From: Agapanthus africanus
Taxonomy: Eukaryota; Streptophyta; Magnoliopsida; Asparagales; Amaryllidaceae
DNA: 64,000 nucleotides
Reading direction: 5' to 3'
Assembly: GCA_030015575.1 (NCBI GenBank)
Contig: JASDDO010000001.1
Span: 511,557,772 to 511,621,771, forward strand
Of the stretch, positions 8,800-20,107 are shown in pieces (the first letter of the stretch is position 1; every line of letters begins with the position of its first letter). Below the pieces are notes generated by a model. It had not been told where the DNA came from and searched no databases. It saw nothing but the letters and a program-made list of their open reading frames with translations. The translations under genes and the position numbers were made by a program.

Positions 8800-10815
8800 G
8801 GGACTACTTCAACCCAAGTTAGCCCAAGTGCCGTGCCGACTTCGCAGGATGGTGCAGTGACGCTTGCAGGACCAGCTGCCGAAATCTCAGCTCCTCCAAC
8901 ATTGCCAGCAAAGGCTTCGCTTAAACAACCGATGACGGACACTGTAACGGTTCCAGAGATAGCTCCTGGCTCGGACGATGATGTCTCCTTGGCGGAGGTC
9001 CTGAGGAGGTCTTCGCTCACTGCCAAAGCCGAAAGAAGCGCAGAAAGCGGACGGCGAGGGAGCGTGACGCCAGCTTGGCCGTGGGAGCCAGTTCAAGCAT
9101 TATTCCTCCCGTTACTATCTCTTCTGAAGACGCCCCAGCTGCCTTGTCTACTGCCCATAGACAAATGGTGCGCGCGGCTCGAGAAGAAGCCGTCAAGCAG
9201 CCCCAAGGTAATATAATATTGGGTATTTTTTATCGGAATTTGATTTTCAAATCCTTATATGCCACATCTTGCAGGGCCAAGTCCTGACGATGAGGCGGCA
9301 GGCGAAATGACGGCGACCACTGAACCTGAAGCGGCTACTCTCTCTTGAGAGTTCGGGACCGTCCAAACCGTCACTCTTCCCCTCTGTGGTTTACCGCCAT
9401 CGCCTGGCATTGTTAGTGTCACGACGGCTCCTTGTAGAATCAGGGGACAAAGTTATGGGTGGCGAGGCTATTCCAATGGAAGAGAGCGAAGCAGTTGTTG
9501 CGTCTGGTGATGTTCCCGTCACCGTTTTGGCTGATGACTTGTCTGGTAGGTCTCGGATCGCTGCATTCTTTTCGTTTTGCAATCCCTTCTGATGACATTT
9601 TGTTCCTTTCGAATGTATGTGTGGTAAGTGCTGAGGTTGTGATACCTGAAGAAGCACCACCAGTTACCGCTCTGACGGTCGTTGACCCTTTGCCTTCTCT
9701 CGTGTCTTCTCAAATGCTAGAAGGTATGGATTTGCGATTTCTTTAATTTTAAATTGTAAATGTCCCCTCCTTTGTACTAATCATGCATCATTGTGACCTT
9801 GCAGGAGTTTTTTTTGATCATTTGTATCAAGTGTTGAGCCCGCACTTCTCCTTTCAGTCGGAAATTAGCCTGCCTCCAGGTGCTGGTGAGTGTCTTTTCT
9901 AAACCGACATCCTTTCTTTTCTTTAATGAGTGACCCGGCCGTTGTTAACTTTAAGTTGATTACAACATTACAAATCGAAGGAGGGGATAAGGGAACCATC
10001 GCGCCACCAGTACTCCCGGCTCTGCCATCTGTCGTAGCCGGTATAGTTGCCTTCATCGCTTTTGCATCCTCTTTATCTCTTAAGCAAGCATCTGACTATG
10101 ATTTGTTTTGCAGCAATCATGCCGACCTCAGCTCCCTTTGAGTCTCAGATTTTAATGCCGGCGGGGCCTTTTTCCAGATGTCCATCTTTCAAGGGCGTTG
10201 TGACCAGCCTGCGCATGTTAAGTGGGTGCATCGAGGAACTTAAAGCGGAGGCCTCTGCGCTTGCTGTTGATTTTGCTGCCGAGATTAATCCAATGCTAGC
10301 AACGCTCGTGAATTTCCATAACGAAGGCGTTGTCGAGTCTTGGGTCAATCACTGCAGGAAGATTGAGGCCTGTCTGTATAAGGTTGAGCTTAAGCGTCCC
10401 CCTCATGAAGTATCAGTTTTAAACTCTCAGCGGGCTGCGTGGGTCGAGCAAAGTGTTCCTTTCATCCGCCATTTTGAACAAGAAATGACATTGCGGCGAA
10501 AGGATCATGAGGTAGCAATCTGCCCGGTTGCGCGCCCAGGTTGAAGTGAACGCCGCGCGGCTGAGAGCTGTCTTTGACAATCTTCAACGGTGCATTTCGG
10601 AAGGGTTGACGCTGAAACGGGCGCTCGACTCAGCGGAGCGGGTCATGCAGGACTGCAAAGCTGTCATGCTGGAAACCAACGAAAAGCTTTCGTTCGGCTT
10701 GCAACATCGGGCCCAAGTCAAAGCGGAGCTGGCTGCGGCGGCTGATCGCGAAAAGGAGTTGAAGGGAGTGCGCGAAGAGCTGGTCGATTTACTGATAACG
10801 CCTCCTTCTCAGTAG
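8800..10815 (+). CDS. Downstream exons of the element B antisense gene, coiled-coil rich
   Basis: Several short open stretches are each preceded by pyrimidine-rich sequence ending in CAG (for example at about 8801, 9273, 9804 and 10113), as expected of plant exons. The last two frames, 10047-10544 and 10528-10815, are rich in Glu, Lys and Ala with heptad-like spacing (CIEELKAEASALAVDFAAE; RVMQDCKAVMLETNEKL; ADREKELKGVREELVDLL), which suggests a coiled coil. The last frame ends at a stop near 10815, followed by AT-rich sequence with AATAA-like motifs. Exact exon limits are not settled. Confidence 0.45.
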
Positions 10816-11100
10816 CTGCCTTTGTATCGACCGTACATTTGTAATATATGAATAACATGTATTCATTCATTTTGATTTCTTTGATATGATGTATCTTGTA
10901 CTCAATTGAATTTATGAATAAACGATACATTTTGTATTATCTTATGTTATCTCTTTCCTTCCTTTATTTTGTTGTCGGTATGTTACTTTAGCGAGCGTAG
11001 CCTGTAGATGATATAGAACATTCCATCTTGAACTCTTTGCGGGATGGCGGTGGCTTTGGAGACAGGTTCAGATCTGCTGCCTAAGGCTTTTCAACTTTGT
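10816..11100 (+). other. 3' flank of the antisense gene
   Basis: AT-rich sequence follows the stop, with polyadenylation-like words (AATATATGAATAA, TTTATGAATAAAC) at 10842-10922. Nothing else is recognised before the arrays begin. Confidence 0.35.
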
Positions 11101-11104
11101 GAGC

Positions 11105-11545
11105 CGTGAGGGACTCACAAAGACTTTTCTTCCTACGAGTCGAGAGGATCTCGTAGGTATATTTTCTCCTTAGGAATCGTGGGGATTCCTAAGTGTGTTT
11201 TCTTTTGAGAGTCGTAAGGATCTGACAAGAGAGTTTTTCTCCTTACAAGTCGAGAGGACTCGTAAGTGATCGGCGAATTGACTTGTTCCCGAGTCGAAGC
11301 GTTGCTTTGACGGGGGTGAGGGTTGACATATTTTCGTGTCGGGGTTTGGTTTGACAACAGGGAGTGCCGAAGCATTGCTCGACGACAAGGGGAGTTATGA
11401 GTTGTCATGTATCCAAGTCAAGGTTTTGCCTAACGACAAGGAAATGTCGGAGCATTGCTCGACGACAGGGGGGTGATATGTGTCCAAGTCGAAGCTTTGC
11501 TTGACGACGAGGAAGGGTCGGAGCATTACTCGACGACGAGGGTTA
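11105..11545. repeat. Palindromic GAGTCG units and GACGACAAGG repeats in element B
   Basis: 11105-11265 repeats the self-complementary GAGTCG-type units seen in element A. 11340-11545 has about four imperfect copies of a unit with GTCGGAGCATTGCTCGACGAC. Confidence 0.6.
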
Positions 11546-12130
11546 ATGTAATCCGCATTTCACGGAATCAGGGGTTGACTTAGTCCGCATTTCACGGAGT
11601 CAGGGGTTGACTTAGTCCGCATTTCACGGAGTCAGGGGTTGACTATCCGCATTTCACGTGGGTTGACTATCCGTATTTCACGGAGCCAGGGGTTGACTAT
11701 CCGCATTTCACGGAGCCAGGGGTTGACTTAATTTGCATTTCACGGAGCCAGGTGTTGGCTTTATCCGCATTTCACAGAGTCAGGGGTTGGCTTTATCCGC
11801 ATTTCACGGCGTCAGGGGTTGACTATCCACATTTCACGGCGTCAGGGGTTGACTATCAGCATTTCACGGCGTCAGGGGTTGACTTTATCCGCATTTCACG
11901 GCGTCAGGGGTTGACTTTATCCGCATTTCACGGAGTCAGGGGTTGACTTTATCCGCATTTCACGGAGTCAGGGGTTAACTATCCGCATTTCACGGCGTCA
12001 GGGGTTGACTACCTGCATTTCATGGCGTCAGAGGTTGACTTTATCCGCATTTCACGGCGTCAGGGGTTGACTATCCGCATTTCACGGTGTCAGGGGTTGA
12101 TTATCCGCATTTCACGGAGTCAGGAGGTGC
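11545..12130. repeat. Tandem array, about 29-33 bp unit, roughly 18 copies
   Basis: The unit reads GGGGTTGACT(TTA)TCCGCATTTCACGG followed by (A/C)GTCA, with length changes from the optional TTA/TTTA. The GGTTGACTT word also occurs in the 60-bp array of element A, which suggests shared ancestry of the arrays. Confidence 0.8.
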
Positions 12131-13600
12131 TCTCTCGGTTGTCTGTGAACCGTCGAGGTTTAGAACAGGGACTTTGCCATGGCTCCAAGGTTTCTTGTCG
12201 TGTTTGAATCCTACTGGAATGAGGAGGAACGCTGTTGTGGGTCTCTAGGCTGTAGATGCGGCCGTTGAGACTTGGCTCTCTTTCTGATGAAGCCTGGTGG
12301 GAAGGTATGGTTCCTTCTTTGTTTGTGCCCCTGGATTGTATACAGGGATCGATGTGGTCTCATCTGTAGGGCAAAAAGTTATATTTTTTTATTTTCTTTC
12401 CGCGATGCTCTACCATTTCAGCTTTTATGTCGCGAAAGTCGCGATTGCCCAATCATTTCAGCTATTTTCACGGTGCCCAATCATTTCGGCTATATATATT
12501 TTTATGTACTCACTGCTTTTTATTGCGGGTTGCCCAATCATTTCGGCTATTTTTGTATGCATGTATTTTACTTGCTGATTTTTGCTGCAAGTTGCTCTAT
12601 CATTTCGGCTATTTCATATGCATTTACGTCTCGCTGACTTTTGCCGCGAGTATGAAGCTTGGGATCTGATACCGATTTAGGCATGAGCATCGCTACGACT
12701 GGGATATCGCCAGGAGCGAATCATCATTTGCCTTTGTCAGTTTTGAACAAAGGTGGCTTAGCAGACATGGTTAAGATCCTGTCGACTAAGGCTTTTGACT
12801 TCATGAGCCGTAAGGGTCTCATGAAGGTATTTCTCCCTACGAGTCGTGAGGATCTTGTAAGTGCGTTTTCTCCTTAAAAATCGTGAGGATTCTTAAGTGT
12901 ATGTTCTCTTATAGGTCGTAAGGATCTTACAAGAGTGTTTTCTCCTTATAAGTCGAGGGGCTTACAAGGGTTGTTCACTGCGTGAGCATATCCCTAGTCG
13001 CTGGTGGAACTTTGTTAGGGAAATGTTTATTCATGCCCGTGAATGGTATACAAAAGTTAATGTTGAAACGCTTGTAGGGCAAAAAAGTTGGGGAATGATG
13101 GCTTAAGAATAGGTTCAGATCCCTGTAGCTTAAGACTTTTGAATCTTATGAGCCTTGAGGGTCTCATAAGGGGATTCTCCTTACGAGTCGTTAGGATCCC
13201 GTAAGTGTATTTTTTTCTCCTTAGGAATCGTGAGGATCCCTAAGTGTGTCTCCCTTGTGAGTCGTAAGGATCTCACGAGGGTATTTTCTCCTTATAAGTC
13301 GAGAGGACTTATAAGTGTGGTTCGCCATGCGGGAAAATTTCGCTTTGTTGGCGGAAAGTCGATGGGGGTGATGTTTGTTTGTGCCCGTAGATTGTATACA
13401 AGGATCAACATTGAACCACTTATAGGGCAAAAGGGGTGTACGGTGGCTTAAGAACAGGTTCAGATCCCTGTAACTTAAGGCTTTTGAATCCTATGAGCCT
13501 TGAGGGTCTCGTAGGGGGAATTCTCCTTACAAGTCGTTAGGATCTTGTAAGTGTATTTTCTCCTTAGGAATCGTGGGGATCCCTAAGTGTGTTGCGTCAT
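12130..13600. repeat. Mixed short repeats between array and integrase end of element B
   Basis: This stretch holds CCAATCATTTCGGCTAT words (12410-12620), one GCCAGGAGCGAATCATCATTTGCC unit (about 12709), and three blocks of GAGTCGTAAGGATC palindromes (12830-12975, 13170-13320, 13500-13590). The same three motif types occur in the same relative order in element A. No reading frame here looks like a gene. Confidence 0.6.
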
Positions 13601-14993
13601 CCTTGCTTTGTAAGCTTCCAGGTTCTGCTGCGCCATGAGTCGAGTTTCATCAAGAGCGTCAAGCTCCTCGAGCCGAAGATGAGCATTCTCTTCGTCCATT
13701 AGCTCATAATAAACTGCCACTCGTAGAGAGGGCAACTCTATCTTCAGGAGGAGTACCGCTTCAGCGCCGAATACCAGCGTGTATGGCGTTGTGTTTGTGG
13801 CCATTTTGAAAGTGGTCCGATACGCCCAAAGAGCTTCATGCAGTCTCTTATGCCAATCCTTCCTGTTTCTGGACACCGTTTTCTTTATGATCTTCGTCAA
13901 GGTCTTGTTGAAGGCATCGGCTAGACCATTGGCTCGGGGATTGTAGACTAAACAGTATCTCTAGTCTATGTTATGCTGCTGTGTGAAGCGGCTGATTTTG
14001 TGGCTTCTGTAGGCCGTCCCGTTGTCGGAGATAATCCGTCGCGGAGTGCCAAACCGGTAGATGACATGTGTCTTGAAGAAATGGAGAATATTATGTCTTC
14101 ACTTCTCTTAGCGGTACTGCATCTGCCCATTTGGAGAAGTAACCAGTCGTCGCCAGTATGAACCTGTGTCCTCTGGACGATGCTGGCTCGATGGGTCCGA
14201 TTATGTCGGTTCCCCACATTTCGAACGGCAAGCTAGCCACCGTTGGGTGTAATGGATTCAGATGCTGATGGATGAAGTCCCCGTGAATTTGGCACGAGTG
14301 GCACTGCTTCGCATATTCGAGACAGTCTTGGATCATCGTAGGCCAATAGTAGCCCAACATTTTGATCTTCAGCTTCATCTTTGGCCCGGTTTGATGGGAA
14401 CCGCAGAGTCCGTCGTGAGTTTCTTGGACGACTCTTCTTGCTTCTTCTGGTCCCAGGCATCTTAGCCACAGAGAGTCAAATGATCTTTTGTATAGAGTAT
14501 CATTGACGAAAGCGAAAGACAGAGCTCGTTTCATGAGCCGATGTCTCGAGGACGCATCTTCAGACATTCGACGGGATTTGAAGTAGTCTATAAAGACTTC
14601 TCGCCAATCTTGAGCCTTTTCTTGGTTTTCTATTTGTAGGGTTGCCATCTCGGTCGTTTCCTTTTCTTCAGACAACTCCGGAGGTATTTCCATTGGTGTG
14701 AGAACCCGACGGCTTTGCATAACGATCCTCACGTCATCGAGGTCTTCGTTAGCTAGCTCTTTGGCGAGTTTGGCTAACGCATCCGCTTTGCTGTTTTCCG
14801 CTCGCGGTATGCTCTCCAGGGCGTAGGAGGGGATTTGAGTCAGTAGCTGCTGCACTTTTTCGCCGTATTTTACCAACTCTGGTTTGCATGTTTGGTAGTC
14901 GTCGTTTACTTGACTAACGACTAGCTGGGAGTCTCCATATATAAGGAGGTCTTCAATTCTCATATCGATAACGATCTCAAGACCTGCTATCAA
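13583..14993 (-). CDS. Element B pol: second RNase H and integrase (broken)
   Basis: The minus-strand piece 14091-14993 opens with an RNase H-like domain (LLIYGDSQLVVSQV near residue 16; KADALAKLAKELA near residue 68). This is the extra, cellular-type RNase H found in Tat elements. It is followed by an integrase with an HHCC-type zinc finger (HDGLCGSH, then CHSCQIHG) and the start of the catalytic core (WGTDIIGPIEPASSRGHRF). The piece 13583-13900 matches the integrase C-terminal part (RLHEALWAYRTTFKMATN). Integrase inserts element DNA in the nucleus. This copy is defective. Confidence 0.85.
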
Positions 14994-15026
14994 AGCCTCG
15001 TATTCGGCTTCATTATTCGTCCTAGG

Positions 15027-15737
15027 CTATGTTAAGGAGAAGGCGAAGCGCATTATTCCTCTTTGTGGAGTCACGAAGATGAGGCCTACCCCAGATTTGA
15101 TTATAGGGGTCGTGTACTTTCTCTTCTTCATGGAAGATGCCCCGTCGAAGTAGAGTTCCCATCGGGTATCACTCCCTTCTTTCTCCCCGTTGACTGTGTC
15201 GAACGCGTGCTCGTCCGGCAGTTCACAATTTAGGGACGAATCGGCAGGTATTGGGGGCTCAGCGAGGAAGTCGGCGATGGCCCGGCCTTTCACTACCTTG
15301 GGAGGTCGATACGTTATCGAGAACTCCATTAGGAGGAAGGCCCATTTAGCGAGTCGTCCCGTTAGTATGGCTTTCGACATCAAATACTTGAGAGGATCCA
15401 CTTTTGATATGAGGTGGACTTCATGCGCCAATGCGTAGTGTCTGAGCTTCGTTATCGCGAAGATTAACGCCAGGCAGTGCTTTTCAATAGGGGAGTAATT
15501 GTTTTCTGCTCCCAGGAGAACTCGACTCAAATAGTAGAGGGTTCTATCCTTCCCTTGATCGTTCTCCTGTGCCCATAATGCGCCTAAAGAACCCTCAAAG
15601 GCGGTTGTGTACAGAATGAGAGGCTTTCCCTTGACTGGAGCGGTCAGGACCGGCGGATTCTGTAAGTATTGCTTGATTCCATCCAGTGCGCTTTGGTACT
15701 TGCGATCCCAGACGAACGGGGTTCCCTTCTTCATCAA
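15027..15737 (-). CDS. Element B pol: RT-linked RNase H (broken)
   Basis: The minus-strand frame holds the RT connection and first RNase H: LQNPPVLTAPVKGKPLILY, the GALWAQENDQGK segment, YYLSRVLLGAENNYSPIEK and ITKLRHYALAHEVHL. A second motif region with RWELYFDGASS near the end marks the start of the additional RNase H. The order RT-RNH-aRNH-INT is diagnostic for the Tat lineage. Confidence 0.85.
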   Translation of the reverse strand: MMKKGTPFVWDRKYQSALDGIKQYLQNPPVLTAPVKGKPLILYTTAFEGSLGALWAQENDQGKDRTLYYLSRVLLGAENNYSPIEKHCLALIFAITKLRHYALAHEVHLISKVDPLKYLMSKAILTGRLAKWAFLLMEFSITYRPPKVVKGRAIADFLAEPPIPADSSLNCELPDEHAFDTVNGEKEGSDTRWELYFDGASSMKKRKYTTPIIKSGVGLIFVTPQRGIMRFAFSLT

Positions 15738-17226
15738 GTGACTGTAGGGGCGGCATTTGCCAGAAAGATTGGCAATAAATCACCGGATATATGCGAGCTT
15801 TCCTTGGAGAGACCGCAGTTGCTTGAGAGTTCTTGGCGGAGGTATTTCCATGATCGCCTTGATTTTCGACGGGTCTATTTCGATGTCTCGATGTCGTACG
15901 ATGAATCCTAGGAATTTTTCTGAGGAAACTCCGAACGCGCATTTCAGAGGGTTCATCTTCAAGTTGTATTTCCGAAAACGTTGGAAAACTATCTTCAGAT
16001 GCTTCCCAATGCTCCTCGTATGATTTGCTTTTAACTACGAGGTCGTCGATATAACATTCGACAATTTCGTGTATAAGGTCGTCGAAGATCTTTGTCATGG
16101 CCCTATGATAAGTAGCGCCGGCATTCTTCAGACCGAAATGCATCACCTTGTAACAAAAGATACCCAGAGGAGTCCGGAAAGCGGTATGCTTTTGGTCTTC
16201 GGGGTGCATCTTTATCTGATTGTACCCTGACGAGCCGTCCATGAAGGAGAAGACTTCGTGAGTGGACGTGTTGTCTTTCATCAGCTCGGTGATCGGTACA
16301 GGAAAGTCATCCTTCGGGCAGGCTTTGTTTAGGTCCCGAAAGTCCACACAGATACGCACCGTTCCATTCTTCTTCATCACTGGGACAATGTTGGCGATCC
16401 AATCAGGGTACTGAACCTCTTGGATGAAGCCGGAGCCGATTAGTTTCTTGATTTCGGCGTTGATGCTCATTTCTAGTTCGAGCCGCATTCTTCTCGGTGC
16501 TTGTTTGATTGGCTTGATATCTGAAGATATCGCCAATTTGTGCACAACGATCTCTGGATCTAGTCCGGGCATCACGGAGTAGTTCCATGCGAAGCAATCT
16601 TTATATTGCATGAGCACGTCTTTGAGGGTAGCCACCTTTTCTTCAGACAACAGCTCGCTGACAAACGTCGGCCGTAGGTCGTTTATCGTCCCCAAGTCGA
16701 TTTTTCTGAGGTTATCTGCAGTAGTGTGTATCCCATCATCCAGCTCTTTTGGTACCAGAAGAAACTCTGAGATCACCTCGTCATCATCGTATTCGAAGCA
16801 CCAAGATAGATCATCCATACTCTCGGGCACTCTTTCTTCTGTCAGCGTTATTAAATGACAGGTACGAGACCGCTTCCAAGACCGACGTAGATCTGGTTCT
16901 ACTCTCGCTGCATATGCTACTTTAGGTAGATGCTTCTGTAGTGGGGTTACCCTCCAACTGCTGGACAAAGCGAACCTGTCTTGCTGATACTGGTCCTCGA
17001 CCCAGTTTTTGAAGGTGAAGCAGTTTTCGAGAGGATGTCCTATCACTTGGTGATAGGAGCAATAGTCTGGGTGAGAGACCCCGTCTGCTTTCTCGGGGTG
17101 TTTAGACTCCAGTAGCATAAGCATTCGATGTTTCATGACAAGATTGAATATCTTCTTTGCCTTGTCTTGAGGGAAGGAATATACTCGACTCATCTTCTTT
17201 ATAAGAGACGGGCTGCGGCTGCTCAA
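15595..17226 (-). CDS. Element B gag C-terminus and reverse transcriptase (broken)
   Basis: A 543-codon minus-strand frame starts with a Tat-type gag zinc-knuckle variant (YCSYHQVIGHPLENCFTFK, residues about 57-75). Reverse transcriptase follows from about residue 220: IGSGFIQEVQYPDWIANIV, VRICVDFRDLNKACPKDDF, DGSSGYNQIKMHPEDQKHT and the catalytic YIDDLVVKS near residue 413. The part after about residue 420 is a shadow frame and not pol. A protease was not clearly recognised between gag and RT. Confidence 0.88.
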   Translation of the reverse strand: MSSRSPSLIKKMSRVYSFPQDKAKKIFNLVMKHRMLMLLESKHPEKADGVSHPDYCSYHQVIGHPLENCFTFKNWVEDQYQQDRFALSSSWRVTPLQKHLPKVAYAARVEPDLRRSWKRSRTCHLITLTEERVPESMDDLSWCFEYDDDEVISEFLLVPKELDDGIHTTADNLRKIDLGTINDLRPTFVSELLSEEKVATLKDVLMQYKDCFAWNYSVMPGLDPEIVVHKLAISSDIKPIKQAPRRMRLELEMSINAEIKKLIGSGFIQEVQYPDWIANIVPVMKKNGTVRICVDFRDLNKACPKDDFPVPITELMKDNTSTHEVFSFMDGSSGYNQIKMHPEDQKHTAFRTPLGIFCYKVMHFGLKNAGATYHRAMTKIFDDLIHEIVECYIDDLVVKSKSYEEHWEASEDSFPTFSEIQLEDEPSEMRVRSFLRKIPRIHRTTSRHRNRPVENQGDHGNTSAKNSQATAVSPRKARIYPVIYCQSFWQMPPLQSLDEEGNPVRLGSQVPKRTGWNQAILTESAGPDRSSQGKASHSVHNRL

Positions 17227-17328
17227 TTCTTGATCGCATGGCTTCTTGGACCCGCTTTGTCGTTGTCGAACGTTTTTTCCGTTCTTCAGTTTATTTTTGC
17301 CTCCGTGTCGAGTCTTCTTTGTGACGGG

Positions 17329-17850
17329 CTAACGGCAAAGGGCATCATCGTTCTTTGTAGATTGATGAAGGAGGCGTTGCGTCCTAGATTTCTCGTAAAT
17401 AGCCATTTTGCGATTATGGTCGTCCCGAACCTTTCGACTTGCTTCCCTTATTAGCTTGTCCATTTGTTCTTCAAACGACGGACTTGGCACTTTCATGGCG
17501 GGACCTCGTTTCGGTTCAGGGTTAGCGTCTTCTGACGGAGCATCTTCTTCTTCGTCGAGGTCAATTATGACATGGCAGCTATAGGATCGCTTCCGTTTCT
17601 TGGATTGAACATATCCAAGACCGTTAGTTTCCATCTTCCCGCTAGGCAATTTGGCTGGGTTCCGGGGACATTACAGATCCTGTTGTAGAACTGAGCCTGT
17701 CGAGCGGTCTGTTTGAGGGGTACGCCTTGACGGCTCAGCGGCCTCTTCAGTCCATCTGTATAGTATCTGGGCAGACGGATGGGTTGGAGCATGTCAAGTG
17801 CAATATCGACACCGTGCCAGACCTCTTTCTCCACTTTAGTTTCCATGGAT
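17329..17850 (-). CDS. Element B gag remnant
   Basis: Two overlapping minus-strand pieces lie just upstream of the RT frame: one with an acidic patch and basic ends (KKRKRSYSC, DLDEEEDAPSE), the other with KRPLSRQGVPLKQTARQAQ and AGRWKLTVLDMFNPRNG. Position and style fit the middle of a Tat gag, but no conserved gag motif is certain. It stops at the palindrome junction, so the 5' part of gag and the 5' LTR are missing. Confidence 0.5.
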
Positions 17851-17917
17851 TGAGAAAATATGATCGCCTTTTCGCCTCTTCGCTTGGGAAGGACGTAGAA
17901 TGTTTGCAGCTCTTGTA

Positions 17918-18303
17918 CACTAGACTGGCTATTTAGTATAAGTTGTTTGCTTCACTAATTCTCAATTAGTGAAGAGGTAGTTTGAGTTAGAGATTCCTCG
18001 ACGTAGATCATCTTCGGCCTCGAAGTTCTTCGAGCAAGTTTGTTCCTTTCGCCTAGTGGAGCCTAACGTGAGTCCGGGAGACCATTACTTGGAGCGAAGG
18101 GACTACTACAAGGAGCTTTAGAAGTAAAGGACCGGATTACAAAGGTTGTATTTCTTGTTCACTTAGAGTAAAGTTGTTTATTTGCTTAGTTTAACCCTAA
18201 TTCTCTAGTTAGATCCTTGTTTAGGGTTTCCTAGCTCTCCAGATTTTTAAAATTGCATGTTAGATGCCTTAGAAAACATGGTGAGGGTGCTAAGGAACCC
18301 AAC
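17918..18303 (+). repeat. Tip of a Copia LTR in the left arm
   Basis: This is the mirrored copy of 26369-26748, which is the 3' end of the Copia LTR to the right. It ends GGAACCCAACG at about 18303, where the Copia LTR has GGAACCCAACA. Only about 385 bp of the LTR are present here, so the left arm starts in the middle of that LTR. Confidence 0.8.
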
Positions 18304-19660
18304 GTTTTGAGGGGAACGTCGGTGGGCTCCTCCTCCTCCCTCTCCCTCGCCCGAGGCGCCGGGTCCCGTGCATGCTTCTGGCTTCCCCGCGGCCGTCTTT
18401 CGGGGCTCGGAGCACAGCGGGAGACTTAGCCAGTGGAGTTGGCTTCGGGGCCGAGCTCGGGCCAGGCCTGGACGAGCTTTTGCCCCTGTCTTTTTCTAAG
18501 ACTTCACGGTCATGGCAGTTAGGAACTTGGATTGGTCCATTTGTTCTGCAAAAAAAAAGAACACACAAAAAGAGTTAGTGACGCCGAAAAGGGCTAAGAA
18601 AATTCGTCAAAGTCTAAATAGGTCGTCTACGATCCTAACTTATCCAGAAAGCGTGTGGAGGGCTAAGCCCAGCCCAGCTCAGAGGCTGCTCAGAGAGCAA
18701 GACGTCGGCCCGCTAGATCGGATCCCATAAAGACACCATCCTTACCTCGGGTGAGGATGACACTTTCGCCCTCGAGCAGTCAGCCATGTGCCGCTGTGTG
18801 GGCACAGGCCAATTCTCGCCCTCGGATGGCCCGACGAGTACGAACTTCTCCTTCTATTTATGAATGGAAGAAGGGACGGCTACCACATCCGACCCAGACA
18901 CCTCTCCCTTGCGTTTTTTGAAATAATAGTACACACAACTCGGCTCGTCCTTATCGGTGCCGGGATGATTCTTATAACAGAGGATATAAATAAGAATGGT
19001 CAAACTGAAGGGGATGTTTTCAAGTTTCAACTAGACTAGAAACCCGAGGAGGATTCTCCATGAGTTCGGCGCTAGCTGGCCCGGGACGAGATGGAAGCAA
19101 CGAACCACCCCACATACCTCGGTTGGAAAGTGCAAACGCATTCCTGTCTGGAATGCTTCCAAATACAGGGCAATCTCCTTGCCCTGCACCTGGTCCGTCC
19201 GCTCACCCTCTATAGCTAGACGAAGAGAATATCTAGAGGGGATATCGAATCGAGCACAGATCTCGGCAAGCTCGTCCACATTCCTCAAGACGGAAGGTGC
19301 ATCGTAGGCATTCCCGATGCACACCTTAGGAGCCTATGTCGCCGCCCGACGGTGGATGACAGGGACGGCCCTAACTCTCGGGGGCGAACTTGACACAGAA
19401 AACGAAGAAGAACCCTCTTGGCTCTCTGAAGCCAAATAGGAGGAAGACCCTCTGGACTCGACTCCAACAACTAGAGCCTCATCGTCCGACTCTACCCAAC
19501 TATCTCTACAGACTCCTCAGATGAAGATATCTAACCTGATTCAAGAGAATGGGCTCGCCGAGGAAAAATCATAGAAGATCCGATCTAAGGGGAAGGAGCA
19601 CCGGGCAATTTTTGGCAACGAAAGTGAATTAGGATAAAAATGTTGGCCCTAGGATGGACC
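18304..19660 (-). pseudogene. Antisense aORF1 of a Tat element, left arm copy (broken)
   Basis: On the minus strand, 19031-19324 encodes the core of a gypsy-type-transposon-like domain: VDELAEICARFDIPSRYSL, YLEAFQTGMRLHFPTEVC, and PGQLAPNSWRILLGFLV. 18780-19030 aligns with the following segment seen intact in the right arm (VPSSIHKWKEKFVLVGPPE). 18304-18570 holds the Pro/Lys-rich piece with GPIQVPNCHD. The same protein is encoded at 25040-26362 and 62381-63842. It belongs to the Tat element whose LTR follows at 20108. This copy has several breaks. Confidence 0.7.
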
Positions 19661-20107
19661 CCTCCTATTTATGCACCCCATAAAAAGCATCCAACGGTCC
19701 TGATTGATTCCCGCCAAAACGAAACGTCACTTCCAGCGACCGGCGTGGCTCCATGTGGCAATTGGCCATTGGGGGTGTCTTTTCGACTGTAGGAGTCGGG
19801 CATAGCCTGTCACTTCTGCCAACCGACGCCCAACATGTGGCCCATACCCAACTGGCGATCGGCTGGAACAGTGCCTCCTTTTTAAAGCGCAATCATTTCA
19901 TTGATACGCTGACGTCATTGGGGATACGTGCGAACGACGAGGCGACATGTAGGCCTAAAGATCGAAACGACGTAACCACCAAACGCTATGCTATTCTCGG
20001 GTGATCCGCATTTATGATTCCTTGGAGCCAAAATAAGCAAAAGAAAAACCAAGCAAGCCACTCTCGACCCGATCAATAAATAGGTCGGAACGAGAGTGGG
20101 AGGCTAA

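Larger units (their letters stand above)
6181..17917 (-). mobile_element. Element B: Tat-lineage Ty3/Gypsy retrotransposon with antisense gene, broken
   Basis: Reading right to left: gag remnant (17.85-17.3 kb), RT, RNase H, a second RNase H, integrase (17.2-13.6 kb), arrays (13.6-10.9 kb), then an antisense spliced gene on the plus strand (7.3-10.8 kb). Two RNase H domains and extra antisense genes beyond pol are hallmarks of the Tat lineage (Retand/Ogre-like). Neither LTR of this copy is seen: the 5' end is cut at the palindrome junction near 17918 and the 3' end is obscured by element A. The coding region carries a handful of breaks, so this copy is defective. It is older than element A. 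Confidence 0.85.
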
